A program made the translations under genes and the position numbers. DNA of 63,369 bases. Source: Chloroflexota bacterium. GTDB taxonomy: Bacteria > Chloroflexota > Anaerolineae > Promineifilales > Promineifilaceae. Below, piece by piece: positions 34,312 to 42,794 of the stretch. Position 1 is the first letter of the stretch. The number at the start of each line of letters is the position of its first letter. The DNA is taken from NCBI GenBank assembly GCA_018004935.1, contig JAGNBF010000038.1, positions 1-63,369 on the forward strand, given 5' to 3'. Under the pieces are notes generated by a model, which was not told where the DNA came from, did not search any database, and worked only from the letters and a program-made list of their open reading frames with translations.

Positions 34312-34469
34312 GTACGCGTTCAGTTATCCCGCCCGGTGGTCAAACCACCGGGCGAATGTACCAGAGCTTTACGGGCTAAAACCCCAGGCCAACGGCCTTT
34401 GTAATGATAGCCCACTCGTTTTACGGCCGGGCGGGTTTGGCGGATGAATTTATATGACTGAACGGTTAC
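34312..34469 (+). mobile_element. Miniature inverted-repeat element, family B, copy 2
   Basis: 158 bp. Ends GTACGCGTTCAGT (34312-34324) and ACTGAACGGTTAC (34457-34469). It is flanked by a perfect 9-bp direct repeat TAATGGGGT (34303-34311 and 34470-34478), the signature of transposition. Inside, a hairpin CCCGGTGG-TCAAA-CCACCGGG pairs where copies at 53536 and 49670 have CCCGGCGG with CCGCCGGG, a compensated change. No open frame. Confidence 0.85.
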
Positions 34470-34668
34470 TAATGGGGTTGATGGTTTTTTGCACATGTTG
34501 TAACTACTTGAGTTTAGAGTTCAGAGCCAGAGTTAGAGGGTTTTCCAGAGTAATTTCCTCTCACTCTCTCCTGTCGCTCTAAACTCCAGTAATTACTATA
34601 TTTTTTGTTCCATATGCCTGTCAAAAGGGGATAACACTATGTATAACCACCAGAAGAGGATGTCATCA

Positions 34669-36231
34669 ATGAGTAAGCTGGGGAAGAATGGGTGGTCTTT
34701 TTTCTTGCTCTTGTGTCTGGTGTGGCTGGGAGTCGCCTGTGGTGGGACGGCCAGTACGGAAGAAGTGCCTACGCTTGTTAATATCGCAGAAGTGCCCACA
34801 GAAGCCCCGACACTTTTGCCTACGTCAACTTTGCCCCCTACTTCGACACCGGTGACGCCGGTTACGATGACACCCACCCAGACGCCGCTCCCAGATGACG
34901 CGGCCGCGACGCCGCTCTCAACCTTGCCCCCCACCAATACAATTGCCACTCCGGCTGTCATTCCCACACACACCCGGGCTATTCCCACAAATACACCCCG
35001 CATTCCTACCAGCACATTTACTCCCCTGGCGACCTTTACCTTTACCCCTTCGCCGACGCCTACAGTTACGAACACCCCCACACCCAATCCTATTGTCTGG
35101 CAGGGTGAATATTTTAATAACCGGGATTTATCGGGCGCGGCCGCGGCCGTGCGTGATGATGCTAACTTGAGCTTTAACTGGGGTACAGGAACCCCCATCA
35201 ACAACTTACCTGTAGATAATTTTTCTGTCCGCTGGACACGGGTAGTACAACTGGCCCCGGCTACTTACCGCTTCTATGCCCGCGCCGATGATGGGGTACG
35301 TATCTGGATTGACAATGAACAGATCATCAATGAATGGCATGATGCCACACCCCAAACTTATAGCGTGGAACGCACGGTAGCCGCCGGTAATCACACCATC
35401 AAGGTGGAGTACTTCGAAAACATTGGTACGGCTCAAATACAGGTGTGGTGGGAGCAATCAGGGCAATTCCCCCAGTGGCGCGGTGAATATTTCAATAACG
35501 CCACCCTCAGCGGCGCAGTCGTTCTTCTCCGTAATGATGCGGATATTAACTTTAACTGGGCGGGCAGTGCTCCAGACTCCAGCCTTCCTAGTGACAATTT
35601 CTCCGCCCGTTGGACTCGCACCATGAGTTTTAACGCCGGACATTACCGCTTTAGTGCCACCGTGGATGATGGTGCACGTGTTTACCTGGATAGTGTGCTT
35701 ATTATTGATGAGTGGCGTGATGGGTCAGAACGCACCGTTACTGTGGAACTGGATGTGACAGCGGCGACCCATTTGCTTCAGGTGGAATATTACGACCGGA
35801 GTGGGGATGCCCGCATTCGCGTCTGGTGGGAATTCTTAAATAGCGGTTATCCCGATTGGCAAGGGGAGTATTGGACTAATACTTCCCTGAATGGCACCCC
35901 CACCGTCACTCGTAATGATGTGGCGATTGATTTCGACTGGGGCACGGGTGCTCCCGCAAATGGCATTCCTGCGGATAATTTCAGCGTTCGCTGGACACGA
36001 ACCGTTAACCTGACCGGTGGTCGCTATCGGTTCCACACTGAGGTGGATGATGGGGTACGGGTATATATAGATGGGAATCTCATCATTAATGAGTGGCATG
36101 GCTATACCGCACCCCCAATTTACGAAGCGGAAGTGAATCTGGGGAACGGCAACCACGCAATTACTGTTGAGTATTTGGAGTTGGAGCAGGGGGCGTGGAT
36201 TAGCTTCACTTATCAGCGGATAGGAGATTAA
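34669..36231 (+). CDS. Lipoprotein with three PA14-type domains
   Basis: 520 residues. Lipoprotein signal [20 protein letters not shown] ending in the lipobox GVAC, then a Thr/Pro-rich stalk of about 120 residues, then three tandem PA14-like domains (nucleotides about 35098-35456, 35476-35831, 35857-36228). Each has a start W-x-GEY-x-N, a central D-N-F-S-x-R-W-T-R, DDGxRxxID and a final xVEYxE. PA14 domains are beta-barrels that bind glycans on surface proteins; the ligand is unknown. The ATG at 34669 gives the best signal peptide; 34639 and 34660 are possible. It stands alone, followed by repeats. Confidence 0.88.
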   Translation: MSKLGKNGWSFFLLLCLVWLGVACGGTASTEEVPTLVNIAEVPTEAPTLLPTSTLPPTSTPVTPVTMTPTQTPLPDDAAATPLSTLPPTNTIATPAVIPTHTRAIPTNTPRIPTSTFTPLATFTFTPSPTPTVTNTPTPNPIVWQGEYFNNRDLSGAAAAVRDDANLSFNWGTGTPINNLPVDNFSVRWTRVVQLAPATYRFYARADDGVRIWIDNEQIINEWHDATPQTYSVERTVAAGNHTIKVEYFENIGTAQIQVWWEQSGQFPQWRGEYFNNATLSGAVVLLRNDADINFNWAGSAPDSSLPSDNFSARWTRTMSFNAGHYRFSATVDDGARVYLDSVLIIDEWRDGSERTVTVELDVTAATHLLQVEYYDRSGDARIRVWWEFLNSGYPDWQGEYWTNTSLNGTPTVTRNDVAIDFDWGTGAPANGIPADNFSVRWTRTVNLTGGRYRFHTEVDDGVRVYIDGNLIINEWHGYTAPPIYEAEVNLGNGNHAITVEYLELEQGAWISFTYQRIGD

Positions 36232-36256
36232 GGCGTTTAGGAATGGGAATTGTGCT

Positions 36257-36313
36257 GTCAACGGGCATAATCTGACATTTTTCGCCGTGTTGGTTTATCG
36301 CCGCGTCGGGTAT
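36257..36313. repeat. Dispersed repeat family G, copy 1
   Basis: CAACGGGCATAATCTGACAT followed by TTTTCGCC and, after a short variable part, TCGCCGCGTCGGGTAT. Copy 2 is at 42692-42754. Here it directly follows the PA14 gene. Confidence 0.75.
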
Positions 36314-36324
36314 ATCTGAGGCAT

Positions 36325-36425
36325 CCCCCACCCCTAACCCCGCCCCAGAGGCGGGGAACTTTTTCTCGTGTCATTTTTCGCGGACGGGCGCCCGCGAAAA
36401 ATGACACGAAGCCTGTATTATTGCG
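36325..36425. terminator. Family A hairpin between convergent genes
   Basis: C-rich leader (CCCCCACCCCTAACCCCGCC) then GGCGGGGAACT, and a hairpin 36367-36408 with arms CGTGTCATTTTTCGCGG and complement CGCGAAAAATGACACG, about 17 bp. It lies between the ends of the PA14 lipoprotein (36231) and aldehyde dehydrogenase (36438) genes, where it could terminate both. It belongs to repeat family A; its stem sequence differs from the other copies but still pairs. Confidence 0.75.
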
Positions 36426-36437
36426 GAAATGGGTACT

Positions 36438-38099
36438 TTATTTTTTGCTACGTTTAAAGGCAAAAGCAATCGCGGCCGCGGCCGCTACCCCGGCCACCCC
36501 TGTTACCAATCCCACCGGAACGCGCTTGGGCTGATGACCATTTGGGCCAGACTGAGCCTCGGGCGGGGTCGGGGTTGGTGCTTCTTTTTTACCAAACAGT
36601 TGTTGTAGCGGCCGCAACTTCTGCTCCAGTGTTACCCCAAACACCAGATGAACAATGGCTGATCCCAACCAGTAATAACCAGGATCACGCATCCGCGTAG
36701 CCAAATCCAACGAAGCTGGGGGTTGGCCGATGGCGTAGGAGCGGAGTTGGGTGAACTGTAACACCTCTTGTGCACCATGTGAGCGGGCCGTACCCGATTT
36801 CTTTACCCCGCCAAAGGGCAAATGGGCCACAGCATAATGGGCCAACGCATCATTGATCACCACTGACCCTACCTCTAGCTGATCGGCGACGCGGCGAGCA
36901 TGGGCAATGCTTTTTGACCAGACAGACGCGCTGAGGCCATATTCACTATCATTGGCCAGGCGGATGGCTTCAGCCTCATCCTTGACTTTCATCACGGGGA
37001 TGATGGGGCCAAAGGTCTCTTCCCGCATGAGCTTCATGTCATGGGTCACATCCACAATGACCGTCGGCTCCACATAATTACCCTTGATTTTGCCCCCTGT
37101 CAGCACCCAGGCTCCTTTGGCTTTGGCATCTTCCAGGTGGTCGCGGCAAATATTAACCTGTCTTTCCAGAGTTAATGGGCCAGAATGGTAGGGGCTTTCC
37201 TTTTCGGTAGAGTACCCCATAGTGTATTTTTCCGCTTCGGCCACGATTTTTTGTAGGAATTCGTGGTAGCGGGATTCGATAACGTAGATGCGCTCGACGG
37301 CAACACAGCTTTGCCCGGCGTTGTAACACGCCCCCCACACGCCCCAACGTGCGGCCGCGGCAACATCCGCATCTTCTAACACAATCATGGCATCCTTGCC
37401 CCCCAATTCAAACAAATGGGGAATGAGGTCTGGGGCGCACGCGGCCGCGACCTTTTGCGCCGTCGCCGTAGAGCCGGTGAGGTAGACGAGATCAGGCCGG
37501 GCGGCCACTGCGGCCGCGCCCACCGTACCATCCCCATGCAGAACCCGGACAAACGGGGCCAGTTCGGGAACCCGCTTAAACAACTCTTCCATCAATTTGC
37601 CCACGGCCGGGGTTACTTCCGAGGGTTTCAGCAGAACGGTGTTGCCCGCCAGCAAAGCCGAAACGACAAAGGGCATCGCCAGTTCAAATGGGTAATTCCA
37701 GGGGCTAATCACCACCACTGTGCCGAAGGGATGGGGTTGGGTGAAGTAAAACTTAAAGAAATAGAGGCCAGGGAAGACGATCCGCCGACCCAGCCAGCGG
37801 GAGGCGTGATTGAGGTAACGATGTATCCGTTCCACTGTCATCGTCACTTCAATCAACCCATCCTGACGACTCTTGCCGGTGCTCTGATTGATGACAGTGC
37901 TGATTTCGTCTGTGGCATCAATAATCACTTTCTGGAGTTTACGCAAAATCCGCGCACGCTCGGCGACTGTTTTGTGTCTCCAGATGACCGAAGCCTGACG
38001 CATTTCATGCATGGCCCGGGTCACTTCATCTGGTGTCGCCATGGTTACTTCGCCAAATTTTGCACCTGTACCGGGATTGATAAAGGGGATTGTTTTCAT
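36438..38099 (-). CDS. Aldehyde dehydrogenase with C-terminal membrane anchor
   Basis: 553 residues. Aldehyde dehydrogenase superfamily: NAD(P) and catalytic marks are SPWNYPFELAMPF, the glutamate in FELGGKDAM, and the catalytic cysteine in GQSCVAVER. The body ends near 480, typical of class 3/fatty aldehyde types. The extra C-terminus of about 70 residues has a Pro/Gln-rich linker and a hydrophobic anchor VTGVAGVAAAAAIAFAFKRS with basic tail, like the tail-anchored fatty aldehyde dehydrogenases. It oxidises aldehydes to acids; substrate inferred as long-chain. ATG 38099 has CAGGAG seven bases upstream. The GMC oxidoreductase lies 68 bp upstream on the same strand. Seven GCGGCCGC octamers. 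Confidence 0.9.
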   Translation of the reverse strand: MKTIPFINPGTGAKFGEVTMATPDEVTRAMHEMRQASVIWRHKTVAERARILRKLQKVIIDATDEISTVINQSTGKSRQDGLIEVTMTVERIHRYLNHASRWLGRRIVFPGLYFFKFYFTQPHPFGTVVVISPWNYPFELAMPFVVSALLAGNTVLLKPSEVTPAVGKLMEELFKRVPELAPFVRVLHGDGTVGAAAVAARPDLVYLTGSTATAQKVAAACAPDLIPHLFELGGKDAMIVLEDADVAAAARWGVWGACYNAGQSCVAVERIYVIESRYHEFLQKIVAEAEKYTMGYSTEKESPYHSGPLTLERQVNICRDHLEDAKAKGAWVLTGGKIKGNYVEPTVIVDVTHDMKLMREETFGPIIPVMKVKDEAEAIRLANDSEYGLSASVWSKSIAHARRVADQLEVGSVVINDALAHYAVAHLPFGGVKKSGTARSHGAQEVLQFTQLRSYAIGQPPASLDLATRMRDPGYYWLGSAIVHLVFGVTLEQKLRPLQQLFGKKEAPTPTPPEAQSGPNGHQPKRVPVGLVTGVAGVAAAAAIAFAFKRSKK

Positions 38100-38167
38100 A
38101 GCGTGCTCCTGTATAAGAAAGGAACTCATAGGAACTGTGGGAACTTGGCAGTCAGCAGTCAGCGTTC

Positions 38168-39961
38168 CTACGCCTTCTTTTGCCACAACTTCATCGCCAC
38201 CATCGCCACGGGGATGGCCGCGGCCGCGATCACGGCCAACGCGACTGGCACATTGACCTTTTTGGGCTGGCTGTGGCCGTTGCTATGACCGTTGGCCCCG
38301 TGCCCGTTGACGAGATGGGGATAACGCGTCTGCCAGGGTTGCGCGGCCGCGGGGACTTTGCTCATCGCCCGCTCGGCCATCGCCGTGATGGTCAGGCTGG
38401 GGTTCACCCCCAAATTGGCCGGGATGACCGAGCCATCTACCACGTACATGCCAGGATAGTTGAACACCTCATGGTTCAGGTCTACCACCCCTCTGGTCTC
38501 GTCCTGCCCAATACCACAACCCCCGAGAATGTGGGCGGTGGATGGGGTATCGAGCAAGGCTTCGTTGATGGTGCTCTGGGGGATGCCGTTGACCCGCTCG
38601 GCGAACATGTTGAGCACCTGCCGCCCGGCGTCAATGACGGCGGGAATGGGCAGGGATTTGTCCCGTTCGCTGACAAGCCCTTTGAAGAAGAGGGTAAACA
38701 GGTTGCGGCCGCGGCTCAAATGCATTCGGTTCTCTACCGTCTGCATCACAAGCAAAATCGTGCCATCCCGCGCCCAGTCGGGCAAAATCCGCGCCTTCAA
38801 CAAATCATACGGGTTACGCAAACCATAAGCGACAAAACCCAACATCCGGCGCAGTGGCCCACCCTTCAAATCAGTCAATGGCACGGCCAGATTCCGCAAC
38901 AGCGACGAGCCACGCGGGTAGCGCACAGGCTCCACACTCGTCACCTCATCAATCCAAAAGTGGGACGTAATCGCTACCCCCTGCGAGAAATCGTCACTCT
39001 CTTCCCGTGCCGTCACCCCTAGCAGAGCCTCACTGTTGCTCCGCACCATCTTACCTAGCCGCGCCGATAGTTTGGGCAGGGATTGGGTCTCATTCCGCAG
39101 ACGCAGGAGCAAATTCAGCGTCCCCAACACCCCCGCCGCTACCACCACATTGCGCGTCCGCACCACCGTTTTCGGTTTGATCAACCAGGCAGTTGTCCGC
39201 TCATACACAATTTCATACCGTGCCCCGTCCGGTTCCCCTTCTGGTAGAGGCCGAATATCCACCACATTGGCTTCCGGGCGCACTTCCGCCCCCCACTTCT
39301 CCGCCAGATACAGGTAATTTTTGTCCAGCGTGTTTTTAGCGTTGTGGCGGCAACCAACCATACAACCGCCACAATGGATACACCCGGCCCGGTCTGGCCC
39401 TTCGCCATCGAAGTACGGATCGGGCACGGTTTTGCCCTGTTCACCAAAGAAAATCGCCACCGGCGTGGGCTTGAAGGTGTGTTCTTGCCCTAACTCGGTG
39501 GCGATCTCTTTCAAAATATAGTCGGCGGCCCAAAATTTGGGGTTGGGCACAACACCGAGCATCCGGTTGGCGGTGTCGTAATGGGGTTCCAACTCGGCTT
39601 CCCAATCCGCCAGCCCCTTCCATTCCTCGGCCTCGAAGAAGGTTTGGCCCGGTTTGATGTGGGTGCTGGCGTAGACCAGACTGCCGCCGCCCACCCCGGA
39701 ACCGTTAAGGATGAGGATGTCATTGAGAAAATTCAGCCCCATGTAGCCAAAGCAACGTAGGGCGGGCATCCAGAGAAATTTAGGCACATTCCAGTTCGTT
39801 TTGGGGAAATCCTCGGCGTTGTACCGTTTGCCCCGCTCCAGGACGAGGACACGATACCCCTTTTCGGTCAGGCGCATGGCCGAGACACTACCGCCAAAAC
39901 CGGAACCGACGATCACATGGTCAAACGTATCACCAGCGGGGACGGATTTGTTCAGGTGCAT
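38168..39961 (-). CDS. GMC-type FAD oxidoreductase with C-terminal membrane anchor
   Basis: 597 residues. N-terminal FAD-binding VIVGSGFGGSVSAMRL (about 16-31) with GVGGGSLVY further on; a cysteine-rich CIHCGGCMVGC at about 193-203, seen in the cholesterol-oxidase-like/glucose-methanol-choline family; C-terminal GMC motif region with AHILGGCGIG, and NPSLTITAMAERAM. The last 25 residues (VPVALAVIAAAAIPVAMVAM plus KLWQKKA) are a membrane anchor after an N/H/G-rich linker. Together with the anchored aldehyde dehydrogenase downstream it suggests a membrane-bound route alcohol to aldehyde to acid, perhaps for fatty alcohols or sterol-like substrates (inference). No recognisable signal peptide. Confidence 0.88.
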   Translation of the reverse strand: MHLNKSVPAGDTFDHVIVGSGFGGSVSAMRLTEKGYRVLVLERGKRYNAEDFPKTNWNVPKFLWMPALRCFGYMGLNFLNDILILNGSGVGGGSLVYASTHIKPGQTFFEAEEWKGLADWEAELEPHYDTANRMLGVVPNPKFWAADYILKEIATELGQEHTFKPTPVAIFFGEQGKTVPDPYFDGEGPDRAGCIHCGGCMVGCRHNAKNTLDKNYLYLAEKWGAEVRPEANVVDIRPLPEGEPDGARYEIVYERTTAWLIKPKTVVRTRNVVVAAGVLGTLNLLLRLRNETQSLPKLSARLGKMVRSNSEALLGVTAREESDDFSQGVAITSHFWIDEVTSVEPVRYPRGSSLLRNLAVPLTDLKGGPLRRMLGFVAYGLRNPYDLLKARILPDWARDGTILLVMQTVENRMHLSRGRNLFTLFFKGLVSERDKSLPIPAVIDAGRQVLNMFAERVNGIPQSTINEALLDTPSTAHILGGCGIGQDETRGVVDLNHEVFNYPGMYVVDGSVIPANLGVNPSLTITAMAERAMSKVPAAAQPWQTRYPHLVNGHGANGHSNGHSQPKKVNVPVALAVIAAAAIPVAMVAMKLWQKKA

Positions 39962-40208
39962 AGGACAATACCTTTTGGAAGCTAGAGGGCAGAGCCAGAG
40001 TTAGAGGAATTCTATCTCCGGCTAAACTCTGACTCAATGGTTAAGCGAGAGCTAAAGCCAGGACGAGGTTTTTTCCTCTAGCTCTCGCTCTAGCTCCATC
40101 CTCTTATAACACAGTGCGTTATAATTTTAGCCTTTTCGCAGGAATTGTCTATGTGAGTTTGGGAGGGAAAGAACTGAGGGATGGATAGATATACTTGAAG
40201 GGATCAAG
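39962..40208. other. Short intergenic repeat region upstream of the GMC gene
   Basis: Holds AGAGCCAGAGTTAGAGG (shared with 34523-34540) and a long imperfect inverted repeat GCGAGAGCTA / TAGCTCTCGC around 40044-40095 with TTTTTT between its arms. The inverted repeat could act as terminator of the restriction gene at its left end. Confidence 0.6.
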
Positions 40209-41309
40209 TTACGGTACAACAATTTCATTGATAGGTCTACTCTCTGCCAGGCGTTTGAGTAACTGTTGTAAGTCCGGCTTGATGGGAGTGCGGATCATGT
40301 CCTGAAAACTGGGTTCACTACGAATTCCTGTGGCAATTGGGCCAGCATAAAGTTGATGATCTTTTAATTCGATGATATCAGTAGGGTTTTGTTGTTGGCT
40401 ACCATACGAGAAACTGAGCATATTGACTTCCGACGAATGGGTGGTAATGAATTGCCGCAAATCCAAAGCTGTGGACGCCGAAATATAGTCGGCTAATGTA
40501 TCTTGCACTAACCACACAGCCTTACCGCCCCAATGCAGGGCTACTTCTGATTTGACGATCAACTGGCTGACCATTCTCGCCCAAACTTGTCGCTTGTTAA
40601 TAGATGGAGCATTGTGTGGTCGTGCTAACAAAGCATCTTCAAAAGCCTGCGCAATGGTCGTTCGCTGAGCCTTATTCCCCCCAGATGTGCTAGAAGTCAT
40701 AATTTCAATGATGCCAGGTATACCAACCGGGCAATCTTCTACAAAATCTTCGTCGTTGTGCCTGATGATAGTATACCCGCCTTGCACAAATACTTTGCGC
40801 CATAACGCCCACGGTGCGAAAAAGGTCGCCAACTGGCTTTGACTAACCGAAGCAATAGGCATCACAATGTAATCGAAGGTATAGTCGAAAGTTTTCGTAA
40901 GACCTTGCCTGGTTTCCGCAAACTTCAGTTTAACCTCTGACCAGACACCCAGCCGTGTACCGGATGGAAAGCCTAATATCCGCACAAGTTCTGCCTCTAC
41001 ATTCATCTGATAGGCTCGTTTGAATGCCTTTTTGCTCCCTAAGATCAGCAACCGCCGAGGACAAACAACCCAGGGTGTTTCATCTTCACGTAGTTGAATG
41101 GAACATACACCAACCGCTACAACTCTCCGCTCTCCAAAATAGGTTTTGAGTAGTTCATTTCTCGTCAAATCTACCTGTGAAGAATAACGATTGCCACCCC
41201 CATCACAAGGCCCCCCCATAAATGGGCAATGTGCAGTATGCCGGGTTTCTTCTGCTATTGGGGTTTTGACGGATAAGGGGTAACCAAATAGTTCATAGAT
41301 TTGGGGCAT
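40209..41309 (-). CDS. NotI-family type II restriction endonuclease
   Basis: 366 residues, close to NotI (383). Points seen in both by recall of the NotI sequence: an N-terminal FG-Y/H start, a Cys-Pro-Phe (C28) in AHCPF, a second Cys (C35), GVC (C69), W-x-V-C-P-x-R-x-L (C83, WVVCPRRLL), an F-D-Y/W segment (D146), and GI-IEIMT (E202; NotI has EIQT). NotI uses a Cys4 iron site and a PD-(D/E)XK fold; the four cysteines here match in order. The Asp-to-Glu spacing is longer than in NotI, so an insertion is likely. It starts 17 bp inside the methyltransferase gene, AAGG spaced before ATG 41309. It lies in the longest stretch without GCGGCCGC. Exact specificity is not shown by sequence. Confidence 0.8.
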   Translation of the reverse strand: MPQIYELFGYPLSVKTPIAEETRHTAHCPFMGGPCDGGGNRYSSQVDLTRNELLKTYFGERRVVAVGVCSIQLREDETPWVVCPRRLLILGSKKAFKRAYQMNVEAELVRILGFPSGTRLGVWSEVKLKFAETRQGLTKTFDYTFDYIVMPIASVSQSQLATFFAPWALWRKVFVQGGYTIIRHNDEDFVEDCPVGIPGIIEIMTSSTSGGNKAQRTTIAQAFEDALLARPHNAPSINKRQVWARMVSQLIVKSEVALHWGGKAVWLVQDTLADYISASTALDLRQFITTHSSEVNMLSFSYGSQQQNPTDIIELKDHQLYAGPIATGIRSEPSFQDMIRTPIKPDLQQLLKRLAESRPINEIVVP

Positions 41310-42420
41310 TAAACACCTTGATGATTTCTGTGGCAAGGGCATGAGCAACTGGTGGTGGGACAGAATTAGCGACCTGGCGATGTTGATCCAGGCGACGCGC
41401 ACGCCCAGAACGTCCACGAATAGGGCCACGGAGAATATATTCATCCGGGTAGCCATGAATACGCATATATTCACGGGGGGTTAGATAGCGATTATCTGTA
41501 GGGTGAAAAAATATTTCGCCACAACGCAATGTATTAGACGGTTCTTGTCTTGAAAGTCGTTTGAACTTGGTTGTGTCTTTTTTCGTCAAATTACAGCGTT
41601 GTTCCTTGGGCAAATGGTGTTGTGCCGCTAAATGCGAACCTTCCGGGACACCATTGATGCGAAAACGGTCACCACTCGGCGTAACATCTAAGTGGCTGTT
41701 TTCAGGAATATATCCATTTTGCGGATAGGGGGAACCCAAACCATTGAGTACTTCGCCTACTGTTATAAACGGAGGCAAAGAAAAGAGGGGTGTCGTTTTA
41801 CCTTGTGCATTATGGGTGGGTTCTGGGAATTGGTAATTATTTGGTCTAAGGGTGGCTACAATAAACACCCTCTGGCGAAGTTGAGCCACACCATATTCGG
41901 CAGAGTTAACAACCTTCCATTTAGGCACATAACCTAATACTTCTAGTTCTAGCAACAGTTGTTCAAAAGCTCCCCCAGGCTTACCGTTTTCATCAGGTGA
42001 ATTAAGTAAACCCTTCACTTGTTCAATGAGAATGGCACGGGGCTTAAAGATTGCCGCAAAACGTGTCATTTCAAAGAGCAATAAACCACGTGAATCATTC
42101 AGACTGTGCCGTTTACCAATTTGGGAAAATGCTTGACAAGGGGGACCGCCACATAATAAATCCAATTGACCACTGGCTAAGGATAGTTCAGCCATTAGCA
42201 TAGCAGGATCGATCTGGCGAATGTCTTTTTCAATTACTTTTGTCTGCAATTGTTCGCGCTGAATATTGTCACGGAGCGTTTCGCAGGCATAGGGATCGAG
42301 TTCAACACAGGCCAATACATCGAATCCAGCTTGCCTGACACCAATATCCATCCCCCCTGCTCCCGAAAATAAGGATAAGGCTCTGAACTTGTTTTTCGTC
42401 GTTACAATTGCATTTTCCAT
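41293..42420 (-). CDS. DNA cytosine-5 methyltransferase
   Basis: 375 residues with ordered C5-methyltransferase motifs: I LSLFSGAGGMDIG (15-27), IV GGPPCQAFS with catalytic C95, VI as IEQV (E133; the common form is ENV), VIII YGVAQLRQRVFIVA (176-189), a variable target-recognition region, and IX/X ending in QVANSVPPPVAHALA near 360. It methylates carbon 5 of a cytosine in a specific DNA site. Paired with the overlapping endonuclease gene, it is probably the protective methylase of a type II system. Composition is more A/T-rich than neighbours and it contains no GCGGCCGC, consistent with recent transfer. Confidence 0.93.
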   Translation of the reverse strand: MENAIVTTKNKFRALSLFSGAGGMDIGVRQAGFDVLACVELDPYACETLRDNIQREQLQTKVIEKDIRQIDPAMLMAELSLASGQLDLLCGGPPCQAFSQIGKRHSLNDSRGLLLFEMTRFAAIFKPRAILIEQVKGLLNSPDENGKPGGAFEQLLLELEVLGYVPKWKVVNSAEYGVAQLRQRVFIVATLRPNNYQFPEPTHNAQGKTTPLFSLPPFITVGEVLNGLGSPYPQNGYIPENSHLDVTPSGDRFRINGVPEGSHLAAQHHLPKEQRCNLTKKDTTKFKRLSRQEPSNTLRCGEIFFHPTDNRYLTPREYMRIHGYPDEYILRGPIRGRSGRARRLDQHRQVANSVPPPVAHALATEIIKVFNAPNL

Positions 42421-42479
42421 GCGAAAATTTTAGCACACATGCTCTAAGGGGAAAACCTTTGCGCGGCCGCATCCTGCAC

Positions 42480-42660
42480 CCTACCTCTTCTTTACTAGCC
42501 TCAGTGTGGAGCCGTTTGATACCAGTCCAATCTATCCGCGGCCGCGACAGGTTGCGCTTATCAAGATACCATAGGGCGGTGCGGCGGGCGTCTCGTAACG
42601 GGCATAGGGGAATCGTTTTGGGATAATCCAACTCCCGTCACTCCCCATAAGCCTATCTAC
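42480..42660 (-). pseudogene. Remnant paralogue of the gene at 46686-47135
   Basis: On the minus strand the translation RDARRTALWYLDKRNLSRPR and IDWTGIKRLHTEA lines up with RDARRAAQRYLDKRNLPRPQ and IDWSGIKRLHAEA at the C-terminus of the intact protein. The preceding part is frameshifted and the N-terminal half is missing. It sits beside the restriction-modification pair and may mark an edge of a rearrangement. Confidence 0.75.
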
Positions 42661-42691
42661 CATAAACTACCCCTGTAGAACTATATACTGG

Positions 42692-42754
42692 CAACGGGCA
42701 TAATCTGACATTTTTTCGCCCTGTCCCCCCCTCGCTTTGTCGCCGCGTCGGGCA
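42692..42754. repeat. Dispersed repeat family G, copy 2
   Basis: Same as 36257-36313: CAACGGGCATAATCTGACAT, TTTTTCGCC and later TCGCCGCGTCGGGCAT. Here it lies upstream of the beta-propeller lipoprotein gene. Confidence 0.75.
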
Positions 42755-42794
42755 TCGCTTCTCTCGTCGGCCTTGCCCTCATTGAGGTATTCCT

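Larger units (their letters stand above)
33122..34638. other. 1.5-kb repeat island without genes
   Basis: No gene of length or quality is seen. It holds family D repeats (33326-33380 and 33714-33785), a stem-loop at 33241-33276 (CTGAGCATG / CATGCTCAG), a partial family B end (33652-33690), a family A element (33945-34200), repeat J copy 1 (34211-34249) and a complete family B element (34312-34469). It separates the leftward collar run from the rightward PA14 lipoprotein. Confidence 0.85.
42421..42794. other. Intergenic region with gene remnant and repeat G
   Basis: Holds the remnant paralogue at 42480-42660 and repeat G copy 2 at 42692-42754, plus two GCGGCCGC octamers. No intact gene. Confidence 0.75.

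Noticed and set aside
34596-35204. 202-codon minus-strand frame opposite the PA14 lipoprotein
   Set aside because: It is the reverse of the Thr/Pro-rich stalk (Val/Gly-rich), a usual shadow of such linkers.
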